A stretch of DNA of 46,721 nucleotides from a bacterium. Its GTDB lineage: Bacteria > Chloroflexota > Dormibacteria > Dormibacterales > Dormibacteraceae. A program made the position numbers and the translations under genes. Location of the stretch: contig CADDZO010000006.1 in the NCBI GenBank assembly GCA_902812395.1, forward strand, positions 1 to 46,721, read 5' to 3'. Positions 38,676-46,721 of the stretch are shown here, in pieces. The notes below the pieces were generated by a model. It was not told where the DNA came from and searched no databases. It saw only the letters and a program-made list of their open reading frames with translations. Position 1 is the first letter of the stretch. Every line of letters begins with the position of its first letter.

Positions 38676-41600
38676 ATGGCCACGTTCGAGCAACGCCTCC
38701 AGCGCCTCTCGCTTCGCATCCGGGAGCTCGAGCTCTGGCGGGACCGTCACACCCTGGAGCTGAGCGGCTGGATGTTCGAGGGACGGCCGTTGCCGGTGGG
38801 CGCGGCATGGCCACGGGCCGACGGCGTGGTCCGTCTCGAGAACCACGGCGTGCGGGTGCCCTCCGACTGGCCCCTTGAGGAGACGCGGTTGGAGCTCTCT
38901 GCGGGTGGCGAGGGCCTGCTCCGGATCGACTACGGGCAGGGGCTCACCGACACCTTCGGCCTCGATGCCTGGCACCGCCGGATGCCGTTGCGGGCCGCTG
39001 CCTTCGGCCTGAGCGCCGAGGTGGTGGCGCGGCTTCCGTTCGGTCGGCCGAACCCGGCACCCCGGCTCGAGGTGGCGCGGCTGGTGTGGGTGGACGGACT
39101 CGTGGACAGCCTGTGCCGGCGCCTTCGCCTGGCGGCAGAGGCGGCCGCGGCCCTGGGCGGCACGGAGGCTGCCGAGTTGTTGCTCGGGGCGGCCGAGCGA
39201 ACCGTGGCCGAGATCGAGCTGCCCAGCGACAGCCAGGAATACCTGGGCCGGATGGCGGCAGCGCCTGAGTTCCAGGCGCTGTGGTCCTGGATACCCCGAC
39301 AGTCGCGCCCTCTTTCCGATCAGGCCCGCACGTCGTTTGGCCGGGCCGCTGCCCTGCTGGAGGAGGAGCAGGGGCGGATCCGGGTCGCCCATCCGCCCCG
39401 GGGGCGGCTGGCGCTGGCCGGACAGGCCCACCTCGATCTGGCCTGGTTGTGGCCCCTGGAGGAGACCGTCCGCAAGGCCCAACGCACGTTCTGGAACGCG
39501 TGCCAGCTGCTCGAGCGATACCCGGAGGCGACCTTCACCCAGAGCAGCGCCGAGCTCTATGAGCTGGTGAAGGAGGCGGATCCAGGACTGTTCGAGCGCG
39601 TCCGTGGCTGGGTAGAGAAGGGCCGCTGGGAGCCCGTCGGTGGCATGTGGGTGGAGGCCGATCTCAACATGACCGGCGGCGAGTCCCTGGTCAGACAGCT
39701 GCTGCACGGCCAGCGCTGGTTCAAGAGGGAGTTCGGCTTCAGCCATGCCGTGGCCTGGCTGCCCGATTGCTTCGGGTTCACCGCGGCCCTGCCGCAGCTC
39801 CTGCGCGGCGCCGGCATTGCCTCGCTGTTCACGGCAAAACTCAACTGGTCAGAGACCAATCGGTTTCCCTACGACCTGTGGTGGTGGGAAGGACTTGACG
39901 GCAGCCGGGTCCTCGCGCACAGCTTCCAGAACCTGGAGGGACGGCCGGAGGGCCTCGGCTCCTACAATGGCGATCCCTCGCCCCAGGTGCTGGTCGGGGT
40001 GTGGGACGCCTTCCGGGGCCGCGTTCACCATCCAGAGAGCCTGTTCACCGTGGGGTACGGCGACGGAGGCGGAGGCCTGAACGCGGAGATGCTCGAGGAC
40101 GTCCGGGCACTGAGCGGCTTCCCTGCCCTTCCCCAGCTTTCCTTCACACGTCTGGACGACTTCTACCGGCGCCTGCACCAGGCCGCTGCTCGCTGCGACC
40201 TTCCGGTGTGGGTAGGGGAGATGTACCTGGAGCTCCACCGCGGCACCTTCACCACCCAGGGCCGTATCAAGCGCCTCCACCGCCGGGCCGAGCAGGACCT
40301 GCTCGCGGCCGAGGTCGCGTACGGGCTGGCACGGCTGCTCGGGGTGGGAGCGTCGGCTCCGGACCTGGCCAGGGCCTGGCGGTTGCTGCTGCGCAACCAG
40401 TTTCACGACATCTTGCCCGGCTCCGGCATCCGCGAGGTGGCGGAGCAGGCGGAGCGGGAGCTGGCCGAGGTGGTCACGACCGCTGGTGCGGCGATCGAGG
40501 AGAGCCTGGAGTGCCTCGCCGCTGCGCTGGCCGACGGAGGAGGGGAGGGGGTGCTGGTCGTGAACCCGTGTCTGAGCCCCCGACCGCTGCGCGCCGTGCT
40601 CCACCACTCCCTGCCCGGGGCCCAGCGGGTCGAGGAGGGATGGGCAGTGACCGGGCGACAGCTGGCCGGCCTGGAGGTGGCCGTACTGTCCGCGGTGAAC
40701 GTACCAGGGCCAGCCGATCAAGCCCGGGTGGCCGGCCGCGTGCTCGAGAACGGGCTGGTCCGGGTGGAAATCGCCGACGACGGATCGCTGGCATCGGTGA
40801 TCGATCGTCGCTGGGGACGCGAGGTCCTGGCCGGCCCCGGCAACCAGCTGTGGGCCCATTCCGATCGACCCCGTGCCTGGGAGGCATGGGACATCGATGA
40901 AGACGTCCGCAGGCGCGGCGAACGACTGGGACCGCCTGAGTCGATCGAGGTGATCGAGGGGGGGCCGCACCGGGCCGGGATCCGACTCCGATGGCGCTGG
41001 CGCTCGAGCCAGCTCACCCAGGTAGTGCGGCTCTGGGCGGGCTCACCTCGTATCGAGTTCGTCACCGACATCGATTGGCACGATCGCCGGGTGCTGCTGG
41101 AGGCCAACTTTCCCCTGGCGGTGCGGGCGCCAAGGGCTACCTTCGAGACCGCCTTCGGGGTGGTGGAACGCCCCACCCACCGCAACACCAGCTGGGACCA
41201 GGCCCGCTTTGAGGTGCCCGCTCATCGCTTCGCCGACATTAGCGAACCTGGATTTGGCGTGGCCCTGCTCAACGATGGGCGGTACGGCCATCACGTCCTC
41301 GGCGGTGAACTGGGGATCAGCCTCTTGCGGTCGCCGGTCCATCCCGACCCGTTGGCAGACGAGGGTGAGCACCGGTTCACGTATGCCCTGCTCCCCCACC
41401 CGAGGTCCTGGCTGGAAGGCGGGGTCCTGGCCGAAGCCGAGGATCTCAATCGCCCCTTGCTGGTACGTGCCTGCCCGTCGCAGCGGGATCGACGGCGGCG
41501 TCCGCTGGTCATCGACGGTCTACCAGTCGGCCTTGCCGCGCTCAAGCCAACCGAGGATGACGATGGCCTCGTCCTTCGCCTCTACGAGCCCCAGGGGGCG

Positions 41601-41759
41601 CGGGGTACGGTCTCGGTGTCAGTGCCGCCGGGATGGGTCCTGGAGGCGGAGGTAGACCTGCTCGAGGCTCGTGTCGGCCAGGCCGACCTCGGTTTCGGCC
41701 CGTTCCAGGTTCGCAGCTATCTGCTTGAGCCGGAGCGTTCCGGTAACAGCGGGCGATGA
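38676..41759 (+). CDS. GH38 alpha-mannosidase
   Basis: 1027 residues, full length. GQAHLDLAWLWPLEE has the zinc-binding His252/Asp254. WLPDCFGFTAALPQLL carries the catalytic nucleophile Asp364. NRFPYDLWWWEG, VGYGDGGGGLNAEM and NQFHDILPGSG (zinc His) are further family motifs. The C-terminal half is the beta-sandwich region. It removes alpha-mannose from glycans in the cytoplasm; no signal peptide. ATG 38676 is preferred because GGAG lies 6 bp upstream; ATG 38670 is too close to it. Confidence 0.93.
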   Translation: MATFEQRLQRLSLRIRELELWRDRHTLELSGWMFEGRPLPVGAAWPRADGVVRLENHGVRVPSDWPLEETRLELSAGGEGLLRIDYGQGLTDTFGLDAWHRRMPLRAAAFGLSAEVVARLPFGRPNPAPRLEVARLVWVDGLVDSLCRRLRLAAEAAAALGGTEAAELLLGAAERTVAEIELPSDSQEYLGRMAAAPEFQALWSWIPRQSRPLSDQARTSFGRAAALLEEEQGRIRVAHPPRGRLALAGQAHLDLAWLWPLEETVRKAQRTFWNACQLLERYPEATFTQSSAELYELVKEADPGLFERVRGWVEKGRWEPVGGMWVEADLNMTGGESLVRQLLHGQRWFKREFGFSHAVAWLPDCFGFTAALPQLLRGAGIASLFTAKLNWSETNRFPYDLWWWEGLDGSRVLAHSFQNLEGRPEGLGSYNGDPSPQVLVGVWDAFRGRVHHPESLFTVGYGDGGGGLNAEMLEDVRALSGFPALPQLSFTRLDDFYRRLHQAAARCDLPVWVGEMYLELHRGTFTTQGRIKRLHRRAEQDLLAAEVAYGLARLLGVGASAPDLARAWRLLLRNQFHDILPGSGIREVAEQAERELAEVVTTAGAAIEESLECLAAALADGGGEGVLVVNPCLSPRPLRAVLHHSLPGAQRVEEGWAVTGRQLAGLEVAVLSAVNVPGPADQARVAGRVLENGLVRVEIADDGSLASVIDRRWGREVLAGPGNQLWAHSDRPRAWEAWDIDEDVRRRGERLGPPESIEVIEGGPHRAGIRLRWRWRSSQLTQVVRLWAGSPRIEFVTDIDWHDRRVLLEANFPLAVRAPRATFETAFGVVERPTHRNTSWDQARFEVPAHRFADISEPGFGVALLNDGRYGHHVLGGELGISLLRSPVHPDPLADEGEHRFTYALLPHPRSWLEGGVLAEAEDLNRPLLVRACPSQRDRRRRPLVIDGLPVGLAALKPTEDDDGLVLRLYEPQGARGTVSVSVPPGWVLEAEVDLLEARVGQADLGFGPFQVRSYLLEPERSGNSGR

Positions 41760-41796
41760 CGCAGCCGCGATGGGGCAGAGAGGTCGCCGGCGATCT

Positions 41797-41812
41797 CCCC
41801 TCGTTGGAGGGG
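41797..41812. terminator. Hairpin between convergent genes
   Basis: CCCCTC-GTTG-GAGGGG, a 6-bp stem with a 4-base loop, lies between the convergent mannosidase and NRAMP-operon ends. No T-run follows on either strand, so termination is only suggested. Confidence 0.35.
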
Positions 41813-41852
41813 CGCCGATTGCCGGAAAGTGGAATTGACCAGCGCGGCCGCT

Positions 41853-42083
41853 CTACTGGCCGACCAGGGTCTGGACGATCCGGTCCACGACCACCACGAG
41901 GGCGAACAGCACATAGAGGCGAAGTCCCCACATGAGCGCCCTGGTCACGCCGCGGAGGTGACGCCGCCTGAAGCGACGCTTGGCAGCGACAAGCTGATCT
42001 GGCTCCAGGGCGTCGAGGATCGTCGGCTGTTCATCATCGGGGTCGGCTGTGCAGTCTCGTGAGATCGGAGCTTCCGCTTCCAT
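41853..42083 (-). CDS. Small membrane protein of the NRAMP operon
   Basis: 76 residues. An acidic N-terminus (MEAEAPISRDCTADPDDEQP), a basic stretch (KRRFRRRHLRG), then one hydrophobic segment (ALMWGLRLYVLFALVVVVD) near the end. GGAGG lies 7 bp before the ATG. It starts 3 bp after the transporter gene. Not recognised; perhaps an accessory of the transporter. Confidence 0.65.
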   Translation of the reverse strand: MEAEAPISRDCTADPDDEQPTILDALEPDQLVAAKRRFRRRHLRGVTRALMWGLRLYVLFALVVVVDRIVQTLVGQ

Positions 42084-42086
42084 GGA

Positions 42087-43427
42087 TCAACCTCCGAACA
42101 GCTTGGGTACTAGCACGCTGAGGGCAAATCCCACACCGGCGGTAATGAGGAACACCACCACGGTCGTGGCGAGGGCGTTGCTCAACTGCGTGTTCCGCCA
42201 GCGGCCCATCAAGTCGCCGTCATTGGCAAGCAGGTAGAGCAACAGCAGGGCAGGCGGCATGGCGAGCACCGCCACCACATTGACGATCAGAACGACGAAC
42301 TCCAGTGGGAGATGCGGAATGAGGACGAAGGCGGCCGCGATCATGGTCATCAGCAGCAAGACGCCGTAGAACGGTGGGGCTTCCCTGACCCTACGGTTCA
42401 GGCTGTGGCCGCCACCGAACACCTCGGAGAAGGCGTAGGCGGAGGAGATGGAGATCGTGATGGCGGCCACCAGGCCTGCCTCGAAGATGCCAAGGGCAAA
42501 CAGCGAGGCACCCACCCTGCCGATGTGGGGCTCGATGGCGCCCGCGAACTGCGCTGCCGCCTGGAGCCGCGCGGACCCACCGTGGCCGAACAGGACAGAG
42601 GTAGCGACGATGGTCGCGATCGCCGCCAGCGCCGCCAGCCCGGCGCCGAGCGCGGTATCGATTCGGCCCTGCCGGAGGTCGGCCGGCGTCAGGCCTTTGT
42701 CCACGACCGCACTTTGCTGGAAGAAGAGCATCCAGGGCGTCACGGTGGCCCCAATATCCGCGACCAGGATCAGCAGCGTGCTCGGCTGTATCCCCCCGGG
42801 GAGCGGACCCCAGGTCAGAAAGGCATGGCCAATCGCAGCGAAATCAGGGCGTGCGAGGAGCGCCACGGGGACGAAGATCAGGTTGAAGATGGCAAGGCCC
42901 ATCGCGATGCGCTCCCAGGTCCAGTAGCGGCCGGTAAGGGCGAGCGCCACCACCACCGCCAGTGCGCCAATCACGGCCGCGTAGGGAGGCACGCCGAAGA
43001 AGCCGAGACCAGCTCGGACCCCGATGAACTCGGTGATCAGAGTCAGAAAGTTGCCGAGCAAAAGGTCGCTCATTGCGAACCAGCCCCAGAAGGGTCCGAA
43101 GCGGTCGAAGATCAGCTCGGCATGGCCCCGGTGCGTGGCGGCACCGATCCGAAATGCCATCTCCTGGACGACGTAAGCCATGGCGAAGGTCAGGACCACG
43201 AAAGGGAGGAAGAAGCCAATTCCGAACTGTGCTCCTGTTGCGGCGTAGGACAGCATGCTGGGGGCGTCGTTCTCGCCCAACATGACCAGGACTCCGGGAC
43301 CGATCAGGAGCCAGAGCAGCTGCAACCTCGAGCCCCGACGGCGTGCCGCCCAAACCCGCTGGCGATCTATGGCTCTCCGGCGGTCTTCGCTGGTGATGCG
43401 CGGCTCGATGTCGACCCCGGCCGTCAA
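42087..43427 (-). CDS. NRAMP-like metal ion transporter
   Basis: 446 residues, about 11 membrane segments. Segment 1 reads GPGVLVMLGENDAPSMLSYA: the metal-binding Asp54 is present but the usual DPGN is DAPS. Segment 6 reads IGATVTPWMLFFQQSAVVDKG, with TPW in place of the canonical MPH. This is a separate subgroup of NRAMP-related carriers whose metal preference cannot be read from sequence. Co-transcription with an MntR-type regulator favours Mn2+. TTG start 43427 overlaps the mntR stop by 4 bp and has GGAGG 9 bp upstream. Confidence 0.85.
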   Translation of the reverse strand: MTAGVDIEPRITSEDRRRAIDRQRVWAARRRGSRLQLLWLLIGPGVLVMLGENDAPSMLSYAATGAQFGIGFFLPFVVLTFAMAYVVQEMAFRIGAATHRGHAELIFDRFGPFWGWFAMSDLLLGNFLTLITEFIGVRAGLGFFGVPPYAAVIGALAVVVALALTGRYWTWERIAMGLAIFNLIFVPVALLARPDFAAIGHAFLTWGPLPGGIQPSTLLILVADIGATVTPWMLFFQQSAVVDKGLTPADLRQGRIDTALGAGLAALAAIATIVATSVLFGHGGSARLQAAAQFAGAIEPHIGRVGASLFALGIFEAGLVAAITISISSAYAFSEVFGGGHSLNRRVREAPPFYGVLLLMTMIAAAFVLIPHLPLEFVVLIVNVVAVLAMPPALLLLYLLANDGDLMGRWRNTQLSNALATTVVVFLITAGVGFALSVLVPKLFGG

Positions 43428-44113
43428 CAGTCGCTTCCTCCCTCGACGAAGATCACGCGGGCCAGGCCGAGCGGGACGCTGATCCGGCGCTCTCCGATCA
43501 TTGCCTCGACCGGGCTCTCGTACTCGCTCCCCTCCACCACGCTGAGCCGCGTCCCGGGCACCAGGCCGCGACGCTGGATCTCCCGCAGTCGCTTCGAGTC
43601 CTCGTCGGAGACGACCCGGACGATCACCTCGTCGCCAGCCCTGCACTGGCTCAAGGGGCGCGCATCTACGGTGCGGACGGTGCCCTCGCGGCTGGGAATG
43701 GCGTGGCCGTGCGGATCCAGCTCCGGCCGGCCGAGCAGCTCGAAGATGCGCTCCTCCATCCGCTCCGAGATCACGTGCTCGAGACGCTCGGCTTCGTCGT
43801 GCACCTCATCCAGGCCGTAACCCAGAATCTGGACCAGGAACATCTCCAGGAGCCGGTGGTGCCGGACCAATTCCAGCGCCAGCGCCCTGCCCTCCTCCGT
43901 GAGCTGCTGACCGCGGTAGCGGTCGTGGGCGACCAGGCCGTGCTCGGAGAGCCGGCCCACCATCTCGCTCACGGATGCAGCCGAAATCCGCAGGCGCTGG
44001 GCCAGTTCGTTGGTGGGTACGGCCCGTCGGTCCCCCTCGAGCTGGTAGAGCGCCTTGAGGTAGTCCTGCTGGGCCTGCGTGAATTTGTGCCGACGCAATT
44101 GTTCTGCAACCAT
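43424..44113 (-). CDS. mntR: DtxR/MntR-family metal-dependent repressor
   Basis: 229 residues with three domains: winged helix (FTQAQQDYLKALYQLEG, ISAASVSEMVGRLSEHGLV), dimerisation and metal domain, and a C-terminal SH3/FeoA-like domain (from about 150). The metal motif HDEAERLEH (105-113) has Glu109 where iron sensors (DtxR, IdeR) have Cys102, which is the MntR form. So a Mn2+ sensor repressing its own operon is likely. ATG 44113; a DtxR-type box lies 46 bp upstream. Confidence 0.9.
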   Translation of the reverse strand: MVAEQLRRHKFTQAQQDYLKALYQLEGDRRAVPTNELAQRLRISAASVSEMVGRLSEHGLVAHDRYRGQQLTEEGRALALELVRHHRLLEMFLVQILGYGLDEVHDEAERLEHVISERMEERIFELLGRPELDPHGHAIPSREGTVRTVDARPLSQCRAGDEVIVRVVSDEDSKRLREIQRRGLVPGTRLSVVEGSEYESPVEAMIGERRISVPLGLARVIFVEGGSDC

Positions 44114-44158
44114 GGCCTGGCCTCAATGGTATCCGTGCATAAGCCTAGCATCTTTTGC

Positions 44159-44168
44159 AGGTATACCT
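44159..44168 (-). promoter_or_regulatory. DtxR/MntR-type operator
   Basis: Palindrome AGGTATACCT, extended on the minus strand to TTTAGGTATACCTGCAA, which fits the DtxR/IdeR/MntR box (TTAGG-N-CCTAA-like). It is 46 bp upstream of the mntR start, so self-regulation is likely. Confidence 0.55.
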
Positions 44169-44556
44169 AAATTTCGATCAGGCATGGGGCGACGATGGCG
44201 AGCGATCCGACGGTGGTCAGGGGCCTGGCCGACGACGGCCTGGTCGGTGCTTTCGAATTCCAGGTGAGACCGGTGGCTCTGCCTTCGTGGGCCGGGAGCC
44301 GAATCGCGGTCATCGGCGGCGCTCGAGTTGGCCGGGCGGGGGCTTGGACGGCCTCCTCCTCCTCAATCGGTACCGCGAGGGCCGGCATCTTCTCTTCTCC
44401 CTGGTCCGAAAAGACCACCCCCTGCCGCTTCACCCCGGCAATCGAGACTCCTCGTCGACCGTGGGGGCGGCCCGGGCACCGGTAAGGGTCGCCCGAGCAG
44501 TCCAGGTGAGGACCATGCCTCCCGGTCCCGGCCTTCCCGGGCTGCTGGGAATACCG
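44169..44556. other. 390-bp stretch without a convincing gene
   Basis: Frames on both strands are open (for example from ATG 44195 on plus, with GSRIAVIGGARVGRAGAW) but lack homology and show biased composition. A short protein under the divergent MntR box cannot be excluded. The right end holds the CsoR operator. Confidence 0.3.
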
Positions 44557-44576
44557 CTATACCCCCGGGGGTATAG
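44557..44576 (+). promoter_or_regulatory. CsoR/CstR operator
   Basis: CTATACCCCCGGGGGTATAG, a perfect 20-bp palindrome ending 6 bp before the repressor's ATG. It matches the ATACCCC..GGGGTAT pattern of CsoR and CstR operators, so the repressor very probably controls its own operon. Confidence 0.75.
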
Positions 44577-44582
44577 AGGGGC

Positions 44583-44849
44583 ATGGAGTATCAGGACACG
44601 CCCCGGCTGCTGGCGGCGTTGCGCCGCATCGAAGGCCAGGCGCGCGGGGCCCAACGCATGCTCGAGGAGGGGCGTCCGTGCGACGAGGTGGTTCGCCAAG
44701 TCTCCGCCATGCGGGCTGCGGTCGATCGCTTCAACCACCGGCTGGTAGCCAGCAACCTGCGGGCATGCCTGGAGGATGCGAGCCTGGGACCGGAGCTGAG
44801 GGGGCGTATCGAACGCGGTCTGCGGGCGCTGTCCGAGATCCGAAGCTGA
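44583..44849 (+). CDS. CsoR/CstR-family repressor (DUF156)
   Basis: 88 residues, all-helical. LLAALRRIEGQARGAQRMLEE and CDEVVRQVSAMRAAVDRF are the family pattern. The sensing residues are Cys33, Asn58 and Cys62, where copper-sensing CsoR has Cys-His-Cys. Loss of the His with both Cys kept points to a persulfide (CstR-like) rather than copper sensor. It sits behind its palindromic operator and ahead of a thioredoxin-fold protein and a DUF302 protein, both thiol- or sulfur-related. Confidence 0.85.
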   Translation: MEYQDTPRLLAALRRIEGQARGAQRMLEEGRPCDEVVRQVSAMRAAVDRFNHRLVASNLRACLEDASLGPELRGRIERGLRALSEIRS

Positions 44850-44909
44850 TCGATCTGGCGGTCCAACTCGCCGAAGGGCCCCGGAACACGAGAAAAGGAG
44901 TGAGTCAGG

Positions 44910-45587
44910 ATGTCACTGATCGACGAGAAGACCCGTGAGGAGCTGCGCAAGCGGTTCGCCCGAACCCTGGAGGGGCCGGTGGAGCTGCGGCTCCACCGCC
45001 GACCCGACAGCGGTCGGCTGCTGCTACCCCACGGGCAGGGGTGCCGGACGTGCGCGGCCGCCGAAGAGCTGGTGCGAACGTTGGCGGAGGCAGCGCCCGA
45101 CAAGGTTCGGGTGAGCGTGATCGACGTGAGCGAGCAACCGGTCGAAATCGAGGCCCTTCCCAGTCTGGCCCTGTCGGCTCCAGGTGGCGAGGCCAGGATC
45201 GTCTTCCAAGGCCTCCCCGCCGGCTACGAGTTCGCCACCCTGGTGGACGCAGTCGAGCGCACGTCCGGGAGGGGCCACGGGCTACCGCCCAAGATCGCAG
45301 CCCAGGTGGCCCAGCTCGAGCACGACCTGGAGATGATGGTCTTCGTGACTCCCACCTGTCCCTACTGCCCAGGTGCCGCCGCCACCGCGAACCGGATGGC
45401 GCTTGCCTCTCCCAGGGTGCGATCGGTGATAGTAGAGGCCAACGAGTACCCGGAATTGGCGCTCCGCTATGAGGTCCAGGGTGTGCCCCGCACGGTCGTG
45501 AACCGGCGAGGTGCCTTCGTGGGAGCTCTGCCAGAGGGGCAGTTCGTCGACACCGTGCTGCGCCTGGCAGCAGAGGAGGCGGCCTGA
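44910..45587 (+). CDS. Double-thioredoxin-fold disulfide oxidoreductase
   Basis: 225 residues made of two thioredoxin/glutaredoxin folds, as in archaeal PDO. The N-terminal fold has GCRTC (Cys45/Cys48) and the C-terminal fold TPTCPYC (Cys150/Cys153) followed by GVPRTVVN, the cis-Pro motif. Cytoplasmic; no signal. AAAAGGAG before the ATG. In this operon it may reduce or move protein persulfides. Confidence 0.85.
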   Translation: MSLIDEKTREELRKRFARTLEGPVELRLHRRPDSGRLLLPHGQGCRTCAAAEELVRTLAEAAPDKVRVSVIDVSEQPVEIEALPSLALSAPGGEARIVFQGLPAGYEFATLVDAVERTSGRGHGLPPKIAAQVAQLEHDLEMMVFVTPTCPYCPGAAATANRMALASPRVRSVIVEANEYPELALRYEVQGVPRTVVNRRGAFVGALPEGQFVDTVLRLAAEEAA

Positions 45588-45589
45588 TC

Positions 45590-46000
45590 ATGGAGACAAC
45601 ATACGGGTTCGGGGTGGAAACTGCACTCCCGGTGCAGGAGGCCGAAAGCAGGGTCAAGGAGCTCCTCAAAGAAGAGGGTTTCGGCGTTCTCACCGAGATC
45701 GACGTCGAGAGCACGCTGCGCGAGAAGCTGGGGATGGACTTCAGGCCATACAGGATCCTGGGTGCATGCAACCCGTCACTGGCTCACCGGGCGCTGGAAA
45801 TTGAGCCGTCGGTGGGTCTACTGTTGCCCTGCAATGTGGTGGTCGAGCGCAGCCCGGCCGGTGGTTCCCGCATCTCCTTTCTCGACCCGGAGAAGGTGCT
45901 GGGCTTGGTGGAGAACCAGGGCCTCAGGCCGCTGGCGGTGGAGGCAGCCGAGCGGATCCGCCGGGTTGCAGCGCGATTGGCGGCTTCTGTGGCTGGGTGA
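45590..46000 (+). CDS. DUF302 family protein
   Basis: 136 residues. VKELLKEEGFGVLTEIDV, LGMDFRPYRILGACNPSLAHRAL and VGLLLPCNVVV are clear DUF302 motifs, including the conserved CNP and PCN cysteines. Such proteins are common in sulfur-metabolism gene sets. It starts 2 bp after the oxidoreductase gene and ends the operon. Confidence 0.92.
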   Translation: METTYGFGVETALPVQEAESRVKELLKEEGFGVLTEIDVESTLREKLGMDFRPYRILGACNPSLAHRALEIEPSVGLLLPCNVVVERSPAGGSRISFLDPEKVLGLVENQGLRPLAVEAAERIRRVAARLAASVAG

Positions 46001-46034
46001 GCAGGCCCCCAAGGTATCCCGATGATCCGGGTGA

Positions 46035-46064
46035 GCCGCGGGCTGACTGCACGCAGCCCGCGGC
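46035..46064 (+). terminator. Strong hairpin after the DUF302 gene
   Basis: GCCGCGGGCTG (46035-46045) pairs perfectly with CAGCCCGCGGC (46054-46064) over an 8-base loop, 34 bp after the operon's stop codon. No T-run follows, but position and stability suit a transcription end. Confidence 0.5.
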
Positions 46065-46651
46065 CGCCGGAGGTTTGAGGCCCGCGAGGCCACGTCGGTC
46101 CTGTTCGCCCGGCAGCGCCGATATGGCGGCTCATGGACCAGGCGATCGCAGCGTTCAACTGGCGGTGCACAGATCGTCACATGTCAGACGTGTGGTGCTC
46201 AACTCAACCGACGCCACCGATTGGCCGCAATAATGACTTGTCTCTTGGTAGTGGGAGTATAGGCCTCACCAGCCCGATCCCTACCACATCGCCTGTTCGC
46301 GCAACCAATATCGTGTCTCGACCAAAGTGACATCGGTTGGGACACGACCGTGGGTCTTGGCCGCCTGCCGACTTGGAGTCACAGTCGGAGATGGCCAGAA
46401 CCGCGTCGTAGGTGCGTGGCAACCCCCTCGATACAGGCGATACCGGTCCTCCTTTCTCTTCCTTTCGACTACTTTCCTCTGCGTTGTACGTCTATCCAGA
46501 CGTGGCCCCGGTGCTGGTGACGGCGCTGCAAGGTGGTTGGGATCCAGTATCTCGTCGTGATCCTCTGGGGGTGTCGCTGACCGCGGTCTCGCAGTGTCCT
46601 TACCTCGCCACCTCCTCGAACCGCGAATGGTGCAGCTTACTAGCAGTAACG
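46065..46651. other. 590-bp stretch without a convincing gene
   Basis: Composition is more AT-rich than the rest. No frame on either strand looks like a protein. It may be the long upstream region of a gene beyond the window. Confidence 0.35.
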
Positions 46652-46663
46652 GCAAACGTTTGC
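46652..46663. promoter_or_regulatory. LacI/GalR-type operator
   Basis: GCAAACGTTTGC, a perfect 12-bp palindrome with the central CG of LacI-family sites. It probably controls a gene to the right of the window; the plus strand has TTACAA nearby (46673 on) as a possible -10 box. Confidence 0.45.
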
Positions 46664-46721
46664 GTGATCGCGATTACAACTCTGTCGTCAGCCGTCCAGA
46701 GGCCAGGTAGACGCCCCTCAT

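Noticed and set aside
44195-44485. 96-codon frame downstream of the MntR box
   Set aside because: IAVIGGARVGRAGAW looks like a nucleotide-binding start, but the rest is low-complexity and has no homology; left as unassigned.
46281-46655. 124-codon minus-strand frame near the window end
   Set aside because: Composition without hydrophobic core or motifs; no ribosome site.

Overview
The window is GC-rich and gene-dense, and adjacent genes often overlap by 4 bp (ATGA or GTGA). Its housekeeping genes are of actinobacterial/Chloroflexota type: a shikimate run with efp, nusB, tlyA, nadK and recN. It also carries a group 1h [NiFe] hydrogenase locus, IS607-type mobile elements and several promoters that look leaderless. 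This best fits an uncultured soil lineage such as Dormibacterota, Chloroflexota or a deep-branching actinobacterium. No rRNA or tRNA gene was seen, so the assignment is an inference.

Positions 1-14616 (plus strand) hold housekeeping genes: a baseplate-J-like membrane protein, ruvX, mltG, aroE, an A24 prepilin peptidase, a PH-domain protein, aroK-aroB-aroQ, efp, an Asp23 protein, nusB, xseB, a DUF212 protein, tlyA, nadK and recN. A 1660-bp tandem duplication (about 2854-6174) gives two identical copies of aroE and the peptidase plus a stump of mltG. Positions 14617-15765 hold two facing-away gene remnants that both lost their 5' parts at the same point.

Positions 15766-29090 (minus strand) form one long, tightly coupled hydrogenase operon. 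It reads hhyS, hhyL, a NifU/Rieske-like fusion, DUF5947, DUF6084, two further conserved unknowns, the maturation protease, hypA, hypC, two tiny membrane proteins, hypF, a SIS-HypC-SIS fusion, hypD and hypE. hypB is absent. A LysR-type regulator is divergent from it. The set looks like a high-affinity, trace-H2-oxidising enzyme with its own maturation machinery.

Positions 30242-37310 are an accessory region. It contains three decayed IS607-type recombinase genes, two decayed TnpB-type genes, a TetR regulator with a membrane protein, and an OsmC-family gene. The OsmC gene has an in-frame TGA exactly where the peroxidatic Cys codon is expected, followed by a SECIS-like hairpin, and so is a candidate selenoprotein. 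The larger tnpB carries two in-frame insertions of the same short palindromic element, each flanked by a direct repeat.

Positions 37311-46721 hold a DUF4188/TetR divergent pair, a GH38 alpha-mannosidase, an MntR-NRAMP-small membrane protein operon with a DtxR-type box, and a CsoR/CstR-like repressor with a 20-bp palindromic operator ahead of a double-thioredoxin protein and a DUF302 protein. The last 0.7 kb has no convincing gene but ends with a LacI-type palindrome.
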